This document shows positions 13,013 through 22,927 of a DNA stretch of 64,000 nt, in pieces (position 1 is the stretch's first letter; every line of letters begins with the position of its first letter). The DNA is from Acanthamoeba sp. SK_2022b. Taxonomy: Eukaryota > Discosea > Longamoebia > Acanthamoebidae. The position numbers were made by a program, and so were the translations under genes. Below the pieces are notes generated by a model, which was not told the origin of the DNA, did no database searches, and saw only the letters and a list, made by a program, of their open reading frames with translations. The DNA is taken from NCBI GenBank assembly GCA_027943245.1, contig JANDJZ010000040.1, forward strand, positions 1-64,000. Direction: 5' to 3'.

Positions 13013-13232
13013 TGTTCGGACTCGAACTCACGACCAGCATCAAAGAGCCGTGTCAATGGCTCAATGCCATTGACTCCGTCCAATTGATCGTAGCCCAAAA
13101 CTACATCTATAAAAGGAGCTCATGCTCTGATCATGTAACACTCACTCTTTCCTTCTACTCTATCAACTCTTCTCTACAAATATACACGCTTGTATTCAAA
13201 CCACTACGCGACTATCATAATCTGTAACAACA
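13013..13232 (+). repeat. 5' LTR of the copia element
   Basis: 220 bp, TGTT...AACA. It contains CTATAAAAGG (about 13108-13117), a good TATA box for the element's own promoter. It repeats at 18336-18553. Confidence 0.95.
13108..13117 (+). promoter_or_regulatory. TATA-box-like sequence in the 5' LTR
   Basis: CTATAAAAGG within the LTR; the same sequence occurs in the 3' LTR. It probably directs transcription of the element. Confidence 0.6.
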
Positions 13233-13244
13233 GGTTATGGGCCC
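13233..13244 (+). promoter_or_regulatory. Primer-binding site, half-tRNA-iMet type
   Basis: GGTTATGGGCCC starts directly after the LTR. It is complementary to the anticodon stem-loop of initiator tRNA-Met (GGGCCCAUAACC). Drosophila copia uses the same internal tRNA segment as primer, so minus-strand synthesis here probably starts from a cleaved half-tRNA. Confidence 0.75.
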
Positions 13245-13321
13245 ACGCTCACAAGCGTGCTAACAAGTAACAACTACACTCTCCGTCCGCTTGCCCGCAC
13301 GACAGTCAGCCACCTGACTAC

Positions 13322-13915
13322 GTGACCGCAAGCCCATCGGCACAGTCGCCTGCACGCCCGTCAGACGAGACCGCGACCTTGCAACTCGCCCGCTCGTCTG
13401 GCCGCCTGACCGCGACTTCATCTTCATCCAGTACACCTGCCTGTGGGACCGCGAACTAGCTCCTCGCCCGCCCGCCCGCCCGTGTCACTGCGACTGCACC
13501 CCACTTGCCTGTACGCCTGCCTGCGTGACCGCGAACTAGCTCCTCGCCCGCACGCCCGCCCGCGTAACCGCAAGTTCTTCAATCGCCCGTGCGCCTGCCT
13601 GCGTGACCGCGACCTAGCTCCTCGCCTGCACGCCCGCCCGCGTAACTGCGATTTCTTTACTCGCTTGTACACTCGCCCACGTGACCGCGACCTGGCCCGT
13701 TGCCCGCACGTCTGCCAGTGCAACCGCGACTCCTCGCTCGCCTGTACGTCTGCCCGCGTGACCGCGACTCGGCTCGTCGCCCGCACGCCTGCACACCTAC
13801 CCGCGACCTCGCTTGACCGCCCATACGCCTCCCGCGTGACCGCGACTTAGACCGTCGCCCGCACGCCTGGCCGCGTAACCGCAACAAGCCATCCCCACCT
13901 CCCACCCCGTGACCG
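13322..13915 (+). repeat. 39-bp imperfect tandem repeat in the retrotransposon leader
   Basis: About 15 units marked by variants of GTGACCGCGAC, recurring at 13367, 13406, 13445, 13484, 13525, 13564, 13603, 13642, 13681, 13720, 13758, 13797, 13836 and 13875, almost always 39 bases apart. Units are rich in GCCCGC blocks. One plus-strand frame is open across the array (about 13443-13850) and gives a 13-residue periodic Arg/Pro/Cys-rich peptide, but translation is unproven. The array ends just before the gag ATG. Confidence 0.85.
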
Positions 13916-13937
13916 CCGCGTCAGTTGCCTACAAGGC

Positions 13938-16900
13938 ATGAAAGCGCACAAGGGGATACCACTCCTCCAAGGCACGGACGACTACCGCAGGTGGCACTCG
14001 AAGGTAATCGCACACCTCGAGTCACTCGGCCTCAAGGGCCATGCGACTGGCACGCTCGCGCCGCCAGTCAAGCTCCATCAATCGGAGACAGACTACGCTC
14101 TCGCTGTGAGACAGCTCGAGCATGACAAGCACGCCCAGCAGACGCTAGGCATCATCAAGAAGCTAGTTGATGACAGTCTGCTTCCATCAATCGAGGGCGC
14201 CGCTACAGCCAAGCAAGCACTCGATCTGCTTGAGGCGCAACTGCTCGCGAAGAACACCACGCGGTTCATCACTACAATCTGTCAGCTCTTCTCGCTGAAG
14301 AAGAAGCCAGATCAAAGTGTGGCCGCCTACTTCGCTGAGCTGGATGGCCTGATCACTCTCACTGTCGCCGACGCGACAGAGGACATCCGCCATCGTGCTA
14401 ACCTCGTCGATCCTCACAGTCCAGGCCCAGGCCTGCTCTCACCCTTCGTCATCGCCTACTCGAAGGACCTCCTACGTCGATACATCACGAAGCATGCCAC
14501 TGCTGTTGCCCTCGCTGGGCTCCCAGAGGAGTACGACGTGGCAAGGGCCATCATCAGCGACTGGGTGGAATTCGACGTCAATCGCGCCCGCGCCAAGATC
14601 AGCGAGCGCGAAGCTGAGATCAATCGCTCAGATGCTAGCGGCCATGACAGGCTCCTCTACGCCAGAGGACCCAGCCGTCATGCTCCTCACAACCCACGAG
14701 GAGATCCTGGTCACCATAACTCTGGCAAAACGTCGCGATCGCGCGACCGCAGCCACCACGGCTCGAACCAGTCTGCCAAGTCACCAGCATCACAACGGCG
14801 ACCCTTCTGTAGCTATTGCCAGCGCTCGGGCCACACACGCGAGGTCTGCCGCAGGAGGATGGCTGCAGGGGAACACGCCAACGTTGCTGGAGAAGTCACC
14901 TCTGGCCGCGGCGATGAACCAGACACTGTGGCTCTCACAGCCACCGAGTCTGAATTGGCGCTTGTGTCAGCCGACCCCGGTGACACACTATGGTACCTTG
15001 ACTCAGGTGCTACGTCGCACATGGCTGCCAACCGCTCCTGGTTCCGTCACTACACGCCGCTATCCCGCCAACATCAAGTGGCTCTCGGTGATGACCGCAC
15101 CATTCATGCGATCGGCCGGGGCACCATTGAGGCAAGCGTCGAGACAGGTGGTCGTCGACAGAGAATCCAGCTCTGTGACGTGCTCCATGTGCCGGACCTA
15201 GCACGCAACCTGCTGTCCACAGCACGTTTTGCCAGTGCCGGCCTCACCATCGAGATCTCTAGTCAAGGCTGCCGAGTCTTTAACAAGCGCGACCAGCGAA
15301 CCGTCCTCAGTCCAGTCAACCTTGGACGCATGCTGGTTGCTTCGCTTCGCATTGAAGGCTCACCGCACGACCTGGCCTGCACCGTAAAGGCAGCTCCTGT
15401 CAGTCTGGAGCTCCTTCACCGTCGAATGGGCCACATCAGTGAGCGTCGTGTACGCGCCACGATGGACTCCACACCTGTAGCTCGTGGGGACCACGTCCTT
15501 CAGTGTGAGGTGTGCATCCGCGCCAAGCAAACCCGATCTCCTATTGGCTCTGGACCAGCCCAGCGCAGTGACACCATGCTGGAGCTGGTGCACTCAGACC
15601 TGTGTGGACCGCTCGTCGAGACACCTGGTGGACGCCGCTACTTTGTGTCCTTCATTGACGACCATACTCGCTACGCTCGTGTCTACCTTGTGCGGGCCAA
15701 GACAGGCCTCACCCAGGCCCTTGATGACTACCTGCGTGCCTTGCCAGCTGGTCGATCATGCAAGTTCCTGCGCTCAGACCAAGGTGGCAAGTACATGGGA
15801 CGCAAGTTCCAGGACCTGCTCCGCTCCAGGGGCGTCACCCATGTGCTGATCGCGTCGCACACACCAGAGCTCAATGGTGTGGCTGAGCGCTTTAATTGCA
15901 CGGCCCTCACCATGGTTCAAGCCTTCATCATGGATGCCGGTGTCAAGGAGGAGCTGTGGGGCGAGGCACTCCAGACCGCCGTTCATGTGCTCAACTGCAC
16001 TTGAAACGCCGCATCAGTCCTGTCGCCGTTCGAGAGCTGGTTTGGGAAGCCAGCCACACTCACCCATCTACGAGTGTTTGGCTGCCGCGCCTATGCACTG
16101 GACCGCCGCGACACCCGCACAAAGCTTGGCAGTCAAGCTCGTGCTGCTACATACCTGGGCCCTGCGAGCGAACACAACAATACCCACCGGCTACTACTCG
16201 ATGACACTGGAAGGACGATCATCACACGTGATGTCATCTTCCAGGAGAGCGTTATGCCAGCCAAGCATATTATGCACGTTGTCAATGAGCTGCAGCCACC
16301 CTCCAGTCTGTGCCTAGCAGAGCCACTACTCACCTCTGGCCCACGACTCGCCAAGCCACCCAAGATCCAGCCCTATAAAGCACCCGTTGTGCTTCAGGGC
16401 AAGCGCAAGGCCAAAGTGACTCTCTGGGGCCGCGCTGCAGCAAGTGCCAGCCGCAATGCTGCCACTCCTGGGCAGGACAGCACGGCAATGACCACCAGCC
16501 ATGCGCGCGCAACTGAGACCACCGACCAGACCACTGGATCTACTGCTCCCACTACTTCTGTGAGCGCGACCCGACCAGTCACTTGAGATGATCACAAGCT
16601 CAACCCTAGCACTCCTGATCAACATGCTGTGCCCAGCAGAGGGTTGAGGGGCGAAAGTAACTGCAACCTCCCGCTTGACACAGCACGTCGATCACAACGA
16701 GCTCGCACACCCAATGTGAGACTTTGAGAGATTGGCTCAGTCGCGAGTGAGGACCCCACTACACCCAACAGCTACAAGGAAGCCCTAGCCTCGCCTGAAG
16801 CCAATCGCTGGCAGAAGGCAATGGAAGAGGAGATGGCAGCCATCAAGCGCAATGGAACCTTCACCCTGGTTCCATTGCTGGAGGGGCGCAAGCCCATTGG

Positions 16901-18329
16901 AGCTTGATGGCTCTTCAAGGTCAAACTCCATGCTGACGGCTCGATCAACCGCTACAAAGCTAGATGGGTAGTGAAAGGCTTCACCCAGCGCTTTGGAGTG
17001 GACTATGACAACACCTTCTCTCCTGTTGTCCGCATTGAAAACCTCCAACTCCTTCTTGCTCTGGCCAATGCTCGTGGTCTTGAGATCCACCAAGTTGATG
17101 TTGAGACCGCGTTCCTTCACGCCAAGCTCGATGAGGAAATCTACATCACCCAACCTGAGGGCTTTGTTGACCAGCAACGCCCCAACCATGTCGGTTGTCT
17201 CCTGAAGAGCCTCTATGGGCTCAAACAGGCACCGCTTGAGTGGAACAAGGCCATCAACACTCATCTCTGCAAACACAACTTCGAGCCGACCGAGTCCGAT
17301 CTGTGCATCTACATTCGGCGAGGACATCACCTAGCCATCATTGCCCTCTACATCGATGACTGTACCATCATTGCTCATCGGTCTGAGCTCAAGCAAGTCA
17401 AGCAGCTGATCGCTGATGGTTTCCCCATCAAAGATCTTGGTGAGGCAACCTCTGTCCTGGGAATCGAGATTCATCGCGACCGGCCAGCCGGCAAGCTCTT
17501 CATTCGACAGCTAGGCAAGATCAAGAACATTCTCAGCATGTTTGGTCTCACCAACTGCAAGACAGTAGCTACACCGATGCAGCTGCATCTACAACTGCCA
17601 AGTTTGCCAGTGCACCACGACAAGTTCGAGTTTCACAGAGCAATTGGGATGCTCTCATACCTTGCCCATGCATCACGACCCGACATCCTCTTTGCCGTCA
17701 CCTACCTCAGTCAGTTTGCCAACAACTTTGGCCCTGAGCATGTCATAGCAGCCAAGCGCATCATGCGCTATCTTGCTGGAACTGCCGACCAGGCCATCTG
17801 CTACTTGCACGACCTCCACGACAACAAGGATCCTGCAACCCATGTGCCAGTTGGCTACTGCGATGCAGACTGGGGCAACATTGAGATCGATCGCCGATCA
17901 GTGACAGGAGTCACCTTCATCTACTATGGTGGAGCCATCTCATGGAGTGTCAAGACACAAAAATGCATCGCTCTCTCATCCATGGAGGCAGAACTCAATG
18001 CGATCTCCAAAGCGACCAGACAAGCACTCTACATTCACAAGCACCTGCCTACACTTGGCATCAACACCCAGACAGCACTGACTCTCCACAACGACAACCA
18101 AAGTGCGTTGGCCGTGATAGACACTGCGTCCAGGGTCTACCATGGTTGCATGAAACACTACAACATCAAGCTCGCGCACCTGAGAGACACGACCACTCGA
18201 GGCTACATCATCTACACATACTGCCCAACCGATGAGATGCTGGCCGACGTTCTAACGAAACCACTTGGCCGCGTCAAGCTCACTCACCATCGCCAACGTA
18301 TGGGAATGATCGAGCGACCGGCCGTGTGA
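13938..18329 (+). CDS. Copia Gag-Pol polyprotein with four in-frame TGA codons
   Basis: One reading frame of 1463 codons from ATG 13938 to the stop at 18327-18329. Gag ends with a CX2CX4HX4C zinc knuckle (from C291). The protease has the DSG motif (D355). The GAG-pre-integrase HRRMGH block is near residue 494. Integrase acidic residues are D554, D614 and E650, with the usual 35-residue D-E spacing. Reverse transcriptase shows YIDD at residues 1138-1141 (VDVETAFLHAKLDEEIY upstream), and RNase H has CDADWG and SSMEAEL. The frame is interrupted only by TGA at 16002, 16584, 16725 and 16905, with no frameshift. At 16905 the family normally has a codon before WLFKVK, which is consistent with CGA-to-TGA change. 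Either inactivated by point mutation or decoded by readthrough; the former is more likely. Confidence 0.92.
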
Positions 18330-18335
18330 GGGGCG

Positions 18336-18553
18336 TGTTCAGACTCGAACTCACGACCAGCATCAAAGAGCCGTGTCAATGGCTCAATGCCATTGACTCC
18401 GTCCAATTGATCGTAGCCCAAAACTACATCTATAAAAGGAGCTCATGCTCTGATCATGTAACTCACTCTTTCCTTCTACTCTATCAACTCTTCTCTACAA
18501 ATATACACGCTTGTATTCAAACCACTACGCGACTATCATAATCTGCCACAACA
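18336..18553 (+). repeat. 3' LTR of the copia element
   Basis: 218 bp, near-identical to 13013-13232, with the same TATA box (about 18431-18440). It lacks two bases present in the 5' copy. Confidence 0.95.
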
Positions 18554-18768
18554 GCTCCAACTACGGCAGCCGTGGGAGTAGGCGGCGGAGCCACGACGGC
18601 GACAGCTGCGCCCGCCTGCTGCACGGCGGCCAGTCTCTCAGCTACCGAAGGGGGGACGGGAGGGGGTGGGGGCGTTAGGAGTGCCGGCGGCGTGACAGGT
18701 GCAGGGTTGATGTCCTGCACACTGCGCACGAATCTGTTCAGAGGGGTATCGGCGGCAGAAGACGACAT
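18554..18768 (-). pseudogene. 5' fragment of an unknown proline-rich gene, cut at the 3' LTR
   Basis: ATG 18766-18768 opens MSSSAADTPLNRFVRSVQD followed by a Pro/Ala/Val-rich stretch with a poly-Pro run. About 72 residues remain before the LTR boundary at 18553; the frame then enters LTR sequence. There is no intron in the fragment. No family recognised. It lies upstream of no detectable continuation on the other side of the element. Confidence 0.5.
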
Positions 18769-18872
18769 GTAGAGCTTCCGTTAGTTATGGGGATGGGGTT
18801 CTATTTTTTGGCAGTGAGACGCGCTTGGCAATGTGTGCTTTAATGTAATTTTGAAGGCATCATCAACTTTTT

Positions 18873-19305
18873 TCAGTTCAAATACTCTTGCATGCTAGTC
18901 AACTCCGGATCGAGAAGGTTGTTGTCACTGAACATGACAGCCAGTGCGGGGTCCTTTGGCGTCGGTCTGGGCATCGGGATGCGTCCTGCCAAACTGCGAT
19001 CAGGGATCGTGTAGAAGCGCTGACCCATGTCAGTCTCGCCCGTGCCTTTGAAGAGAACGTCATCGATGGGAGGTGAGAGGGCCGGATGCGTTCAAGAATC
19101 CGGGAGGAGGTCCGTAGGGCATGGGGTTGGCGTAAGGGTTGGAAGATGGCGCAGTTTGGTCGATAGCGATCCGCGTGGGCTTCGGCTTCGGCTCCTGCTC
19201 CTCTTCTGCAATCGGAGGCGGTGCCTGCGGAGAGACCACAGGAATAAAGGGTGGTGTGCTTTGTTTCGGCGTTGAATTGAGCAGCATCATCAGAACAAGA
19301 GCCAT
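18873..19305 (-). pseudogene. Unknown small proline-rich gene with an apparent frameshift
   Basis: ATG 19303-19305 opens MALVLMMLLNSTPKQ, then a Pro-rich stretch to NASGPLTS near 19070. The coding signal continues one base out of frame as PPIDDVLFKGTGETDMGQRF, through PKDPALAVMFSDNNLLDPEL, to a TGA at 18873-18875. The switch lies at about 19071-19095, where no intron borders are visible. It may be a sequence error, a true frameshift or programmed frameshifting. The N-terminus is hydrophobic (possible signal or membrane anchor). No family recognised. It shares intronless, Pro-rich character with both neighbours. Confidence 0.45.
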
Positions 19306-19364
19306 GGTATGTATATTGATCGTACAAAGTCACTTATAAAAATTCACACTTACATGTAGCTCAC

Positions 19365-20312
19365 TCACTTGGGGAGCGCCGCCATGAGGGATGACATGTC
19401 GAGGCCGCCATCGGCGGTCGTCGCCTGCGACAGAATGTTCTGGAGCTCCTTGGCCGCATCCGCCGGAACGCCCAGTGCGCCCAGCTGTCCAGAGAGGGCC
19501 CCGAGGTCGATGCCTCCGGCGCCTCCCAGCATCTCTTGCACCTTGGCGAACATGGCATCCATACCACCGCCAGCGCCCGGTTTGTCACCAGGCTTGGGTG
19601 CGATCTTCTTGATCATGGCTCCCGTGGCCTGCAGCTCCTGCGGTCCCATGACCGAGAATGCCTCGCCCGTCATGTACAGCATCTGGAGGTATGACCAAAT
19701 GGTGTTTTGTTGTTCGGCGCTGAGTGTGGTCCAGTGCTGACCGATCCTGAGATGCTTGAGCTGGCCCAAGTTCTCGGCGTGCTCGGTGAAGAGGGCCGAG
19801 TCCTTATTGCCGATGAGCTCCTTGTAGGGCTTGAGCTTCTCGATGACCATCTCCATGGGCTTCTTCCGCATGACGATGTTGTCGCTCTTGGTGGTCTTAT
19901 CCAGGATCATCTTCACCAGGCCGATGTTGGAGGCTTCCTCTGGCTTAATCTTGCCAATATAATCGACCAAAGTGACCAAATTGCCGTTCCACTGGTCATA
20001 CACCGTGAGCTCGAGATCGCGGGCACTGACCTTCTTGGCCTTGGCCTTTTTGGCCGCGGCCTTCTTCTTCTGGGCACCAGCCGGCGGCATCGGCTGAGGG
20101 GGCATCATCATCGTCATGCCCGGAGGATACATACCCGCTGGCGGAGCAAACATCCCCGGTGGCATCATCTGGGGCGCACCAGGGTAGTAGGGCATGCCCA
20201 TCGGAGGGTACATACCGGGAGGCGGTGCCATCATCGGCATCATCTGAGGTGGCTGCTGCTGCTGCTGCTGCGAGCGCTTGGACTGCTTGGGCTGCTTTCC
20301 CGAGGACGACAT
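19365..20312 (-). CDS. Unknown intronless protein with Met/Pro-rich N-terminus
   Basis: 315 codons, ATG 20310-20312, no intron, which is unusual in this window. Residues 1-85 are low complexity (Gln run, then Met-Pro-Gly-rich repeats). Residues 86-100 are a Lys/Ala cluster. A folded part follows from about 100 to 315, including TVYDQWNGNLVTLVDYIGK and TIWSYLQMLYMTGEAFSVMG, with a Gly/Leu-rich C-terminus. I do not recognise the family. The W-YL-LY pattern faintly recalls uncharacterised giant-virus proteins, but this is an impression from memory, not a match. The three intronless genes from 18554 to 20312 lie on the same strand. Confidence 0.6.
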   Translation of the reverse strand: MSSSGKQPKQSKRSQQQQQQPPQMMPMMAPPPGMYPPMGMPYYPGAPQMMPPGMFAPPAGMYPPGMTMMMPPQPMPPAGAQKKKAAAKKAKAKKVSARDLELTVYDQWNGNLVTLVDYIGKIKPEEASNIGLVKMILDKTTKSDNIVMRKKPMEMVIEKLKPYKELIGNKDSALFTEHAENLGQLKHLRIGQHWTTLSAEQQNTIWSYLQMLYMTGEAFSVMGPQELQATGAMIKKIAPKPGDKPGAGGGMDAMFAKVQEMLGGAGGIDLGALSGQLGALGVPADAAKELQNILSQATTADGGLDMSSLMAALPK

Positions 20313-20747
20313 GGCAACGGTTAGGGGTTATCGAAAAACTAATGATGCGTGCATCGCTTTATTTTGACGATGCCCTCGCACGCGTCAAGACGCTGATGCG
20401 CAGCTGGAAGCCGGAGCCACCTTAAAAATTCGTGCCGGGTCGCGTGCATGTGCCCGACGTATATCTTTGCTACGGCGGCGGCCGAGCCCGCCCAGAGTGA
20501 CAGCAGCAACGGCCATGGCAAAGGCGGCGAGACGGACGAGCCGACGCCACAGGGCGAGGCAGCACGTGAAGAACTGAAGGAGAACGAGGAGGACAAGGGC
20601 GAGGAGAACGGGGTGGCGACGACGAAAGAGGACTGACGCTTGCGCGCAAGCATCAAGCCAACAACGTTTCTGGTATGACTCAGAAGTACCCGCTTTGCTT
20701 GGCTTTGGTGCACACGACAACACATGGAGCAGGAACAGGAACAGGGC
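20313..20747. other. Spacer with two possible tiny ORFs
   Basis: Plus-strand ATG 20342 gives a 27-codon ORF, and plus 20448-20636 gives an acidic 62-codon ORF (EPAQSDSSNGHGKGG... to TKED). On the minus strand two overlapping frames encode hydrophobic segments. None has a recognisable family, and I cannot choose between them. Confidence 0.4.
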
Positions 20748-21816
20748 TCAGTACTCGTCTTCGCCCCAGAGCGAGGCGGTGGGGTGGATTTGGGCGTCGT
20801 CCTCGTCGTCATCGTCGTGATCATCCTCTCGCCCACAGTCGCAACGAACCCTCGTCACGGTGATGGGAACGGCGTGGATTGCGGTCAAGGCCGCCGGCGG
20901 ATCGGCCAGCAGCTGCTTGATCGACGCGGCCTGAGGGAAGGTGTAGTCGGTGGCGAGCGACACCGCGAGCAGCTGGCGGAAGCCGTTGGCCAGGGCGTGC
21001 GGGACGGAGGCCGCGGTCGGATGGCCCAGGCGCAGCGAGAGCGCGGCGACGTCGGCGATGCCCTGCCGCAGGCGTGCGACGACGTGGTCATCGGTGGTGT
21101 TGAGCACCGAGACCGGATAGACCCCGCCGTCGACGTACACCGACCGCACGACCAGCCGGTAGACGAAGGGCTTCAGGCCCAAGGCCTGGCACAGCGCGAC
21201 GTGGGAGGCCGTCACCTTGTCGCCCGCGGCGAGGATCGGGACGTCGTTGATGATCTCGATGCAGCCGCGATAGATCTTGGACGCGACGTTCAGCGCGGCG
21301 AAGAAGCCGGTCTTGGCGGGGTCCATGTAGGTCGGTCCGCGCGGGATGACCACGGCGCACGGCGCGACGGCGCCGAGCTTGACCGGCGCCCGAACGTGGA
21401 CGTTCTCGACGATCGCGCGCGCCTCGGCCAGGTCGGTCAAGTGGCGCGTGAAGACGAAGCCCACGTTGCCCTTGATGTGCGGCAGAAGCGCGTCGAGGGA
21501 CGGGCTCAGCCCCGGGTTGCTCCTGATGCACTTCCTGATCACGGTCTGCTCAACGCACACACGCACACACGACGTGTGAGCACGGCCTGATCGAGAGGCA
21601 CACAAGAGAGAGAGAGAGGTGCCAGCGTACGTTCTTGCCGAGGAGGAGCACGCCCTTGTCCCGCAGCGCGCGCCTCACCTGCTGCAGCTGGAGCGAGCCC
21701 ACGTTGTCGACGGCGACGACGAGCGACTGCGGGCACTCGGCCAGGAGCGCCGAGAGCTTGGCAAAGTAGTTCTTCTTGCGCTTCCTCTTCTGCAACTTGC
21801 TGCCTCCCTTGGACAT
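20748..21816 (-). CDS. RPLP0: 60S ribosomal stalk protein P0 (uL10)
   Basis: Anchors the ribosomal stalk to 28S rRNA and binds P1/P2. Two exons: MSKGGSKLQKRKRKKNYF... to LLLGKN (ATG 21814-21816), then TVIRKCIRSNPGLSP from about 21550. Family blocks are clear: GNVGFVFT, GPTYMDPAKTGFF (cf. GPTGLDPGQTSFF), KIYRGCIEIINDV, ALGLKPFVYRLVV and LAVSLATDYTFPQAASIKQLLADP. After this point the usual Ala-rich hinge and the terminal GFGLFD are missing. Instead the frame ends in a short Asp/Glu-rich tail, ...ASLWGEDEY, stop at 20748-20750. No alternative downstream exon with GFGLFD was found on the minus strand between 20339 and 20748. Confidence 0.92.
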
Positions 21817-22713
21817 GATCGACGTTCGCTCAGTACAAAGGTCCGGTTAACGAGTTTAAGGCCTGCGCCACAACATCACCCACACGAACGCCAGAGAGCA
21901 GGAGGCGCGTACTGTTGTTGCAAAAGGTAGAGTTTGGAGATGAAGAGGGGCAGGTGCGTGCTGGGCTTTAGTATGGGCATGTCCCCCCCCATTCTGTTCA
22001 TTTTCCGGTGCGGCTTCGGTGAAGGAGGACATGTTTCACTTCACAGACATGAACATACGTCGAAGGCCTGATTGGGTTCTCACCAAGCGTGGAGGTCGCT
22101 GCCCTGAAGCAGCATGTGCGCCGGTGTGCCGGTGCACGCTCGATCACCGATGTTGCGGCATGTCACTTCACGTGGTAGCCTTAGTAACGAGGCATTTCCG
22201 GAATGTCCTCCGGTCTGCAGACCATAAAAACCACGGGTGGCCGGCGGCGTTCTTCTTTGCTCCCCCTGTGTGAGCAAGGGGCTGTCCTGGAGGACATTCT
22301 GGAGATGCCTGTTGCAGGACCTTCCTCTGGCACCCGCGTTTGAAAGAGCCTACTAGACCACGAAATAACCAGGCAGAGGCACATGAGATATGGAGGTGAT
22401 ACCAGCGTCATAGCCGTTCATGTGAAGTGCAGGTTCCTATTGGTCAAAGCCTGATCACCATAATTACTGCACCATCATGCTGGTGCACATAACACATTCC
22501 TTGTAGACAGTGTGCAGTCTCGTCAGAGAAGGACGAAGTCGGAGCTAAAATTGAACTAACTCGCCTGATTTTCAAGGGTGTCCCCATCTTGGAGACACCG
22601 ACCTGCCGCGAGAGCCCAAGCACTGAGCCACTCCACACTACACCACAATGACACACAACATGACAACAACAAGTGCCAAGCTCACCCCCTTTGGCGGAAT
22701 TATTAAAACTTGG
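21817..22713. other. Region without a recognisable gene
   Basis: Upstream of P0. Contains a C8 run near 21982. Only short ORFs without coding character were seen. Confidence 0.6.
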
Positions 22714-22912
22714 TGGACAAGTTAAAAATTGGAGGCAACAAAAGATAACAGCAGAACGAGCAGGGATCAATGCACATAGGGTGTTGGGAAGTGATTAGGG
22801 TGTTGGTTTAGGGTCAGGATTAGGGTTTAGGTTGGGTTTGGGATCGTTTTGGAATTGTGGAAGGGTGCAGAGCACCCTTCCACAATAACCGTCCCGATTT
22901 TTAACTTGTCCA
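22714..22912. mobile_element. MITE-like foldback element with an inner hairpin
   Basis: Perfect 16-bp terminal inverted repeats: TGGACAAGTTAAAAAT at 22714-22729 and its reverse complement at 22897-22912. Inside lie several TTAGGG/TTTAGGG-like heptamers (22795-22845) and a perfect 15-bp hairpin, arms 22854-22868 and 22872-22886 with a 3-base AGA loop. No coding capacity; no convincing target-site duplication seen. Confidence 0.6.
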
Positions 22913-22927
22913 TTTCTGAACTTTCAG

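Larger units (their letters stand above)
13013..18553 (+). mobile_element. Ty1/copia LTR retrotransposon
   Basis: Complete structure: 220-bp 5' LTR, initiator-tRNA-type primer-binding site, a leader with 39-bp tandem repeats, a gag-pol frame ordered protease-integrase-reverse transcriptase-RNase H (copia order), a short purine-rich stretch (GTGTGAGGGGCG) and a 218-bp 3' LTR. The LTRs begin TGTT and end AACA. They differ by only a few changes (G/A at LTR position 6, a 2-base indel, and TA/CC near the 3' end), so the insertion is fairly young. The polyprotein has four in-frame TGA codons. Bases next to the element (TGCTT on the left, GCTCC on the right) do not form a clear target-site duplication. 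Confidence 0.95.

Noticed and set aside
13322..13915. Regular 39-bp repeats resembling a CRISPR array
   Set aside because: Whole units are repeated head to tail with no unique spacers, inside a eukaryotic LTR element.
16002..16907. TGA as a sense codon in the host
   Set aside because: Other genes in the window end cleanly at TGA (for example THOC3 and ASPSCR1), so the nuclear code uses TGA as stop.
20339..20836. Minus-strand hydrophobic ORF downstream of P0 as a real gene
   Set aside because: Two overlapping frames look equally hydrophobic, the opposite strand has an acidic ORF, and no start context or homology favours any of them.
20724..21590. 288-codon plus-strand ORF opposite ribosomal P0
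   Set aside because: Antisense shadow of P0; composition (Arg/Gly/Asp/Val) is what reverse-complemented GC-rich coding DNA gives.
22795..22845. Interstitial telomere array
   Set aside because: The TTAGGG/TTTAGGG-like units are few, irregular and interrupted. They are recorded only as part of the foldback element.
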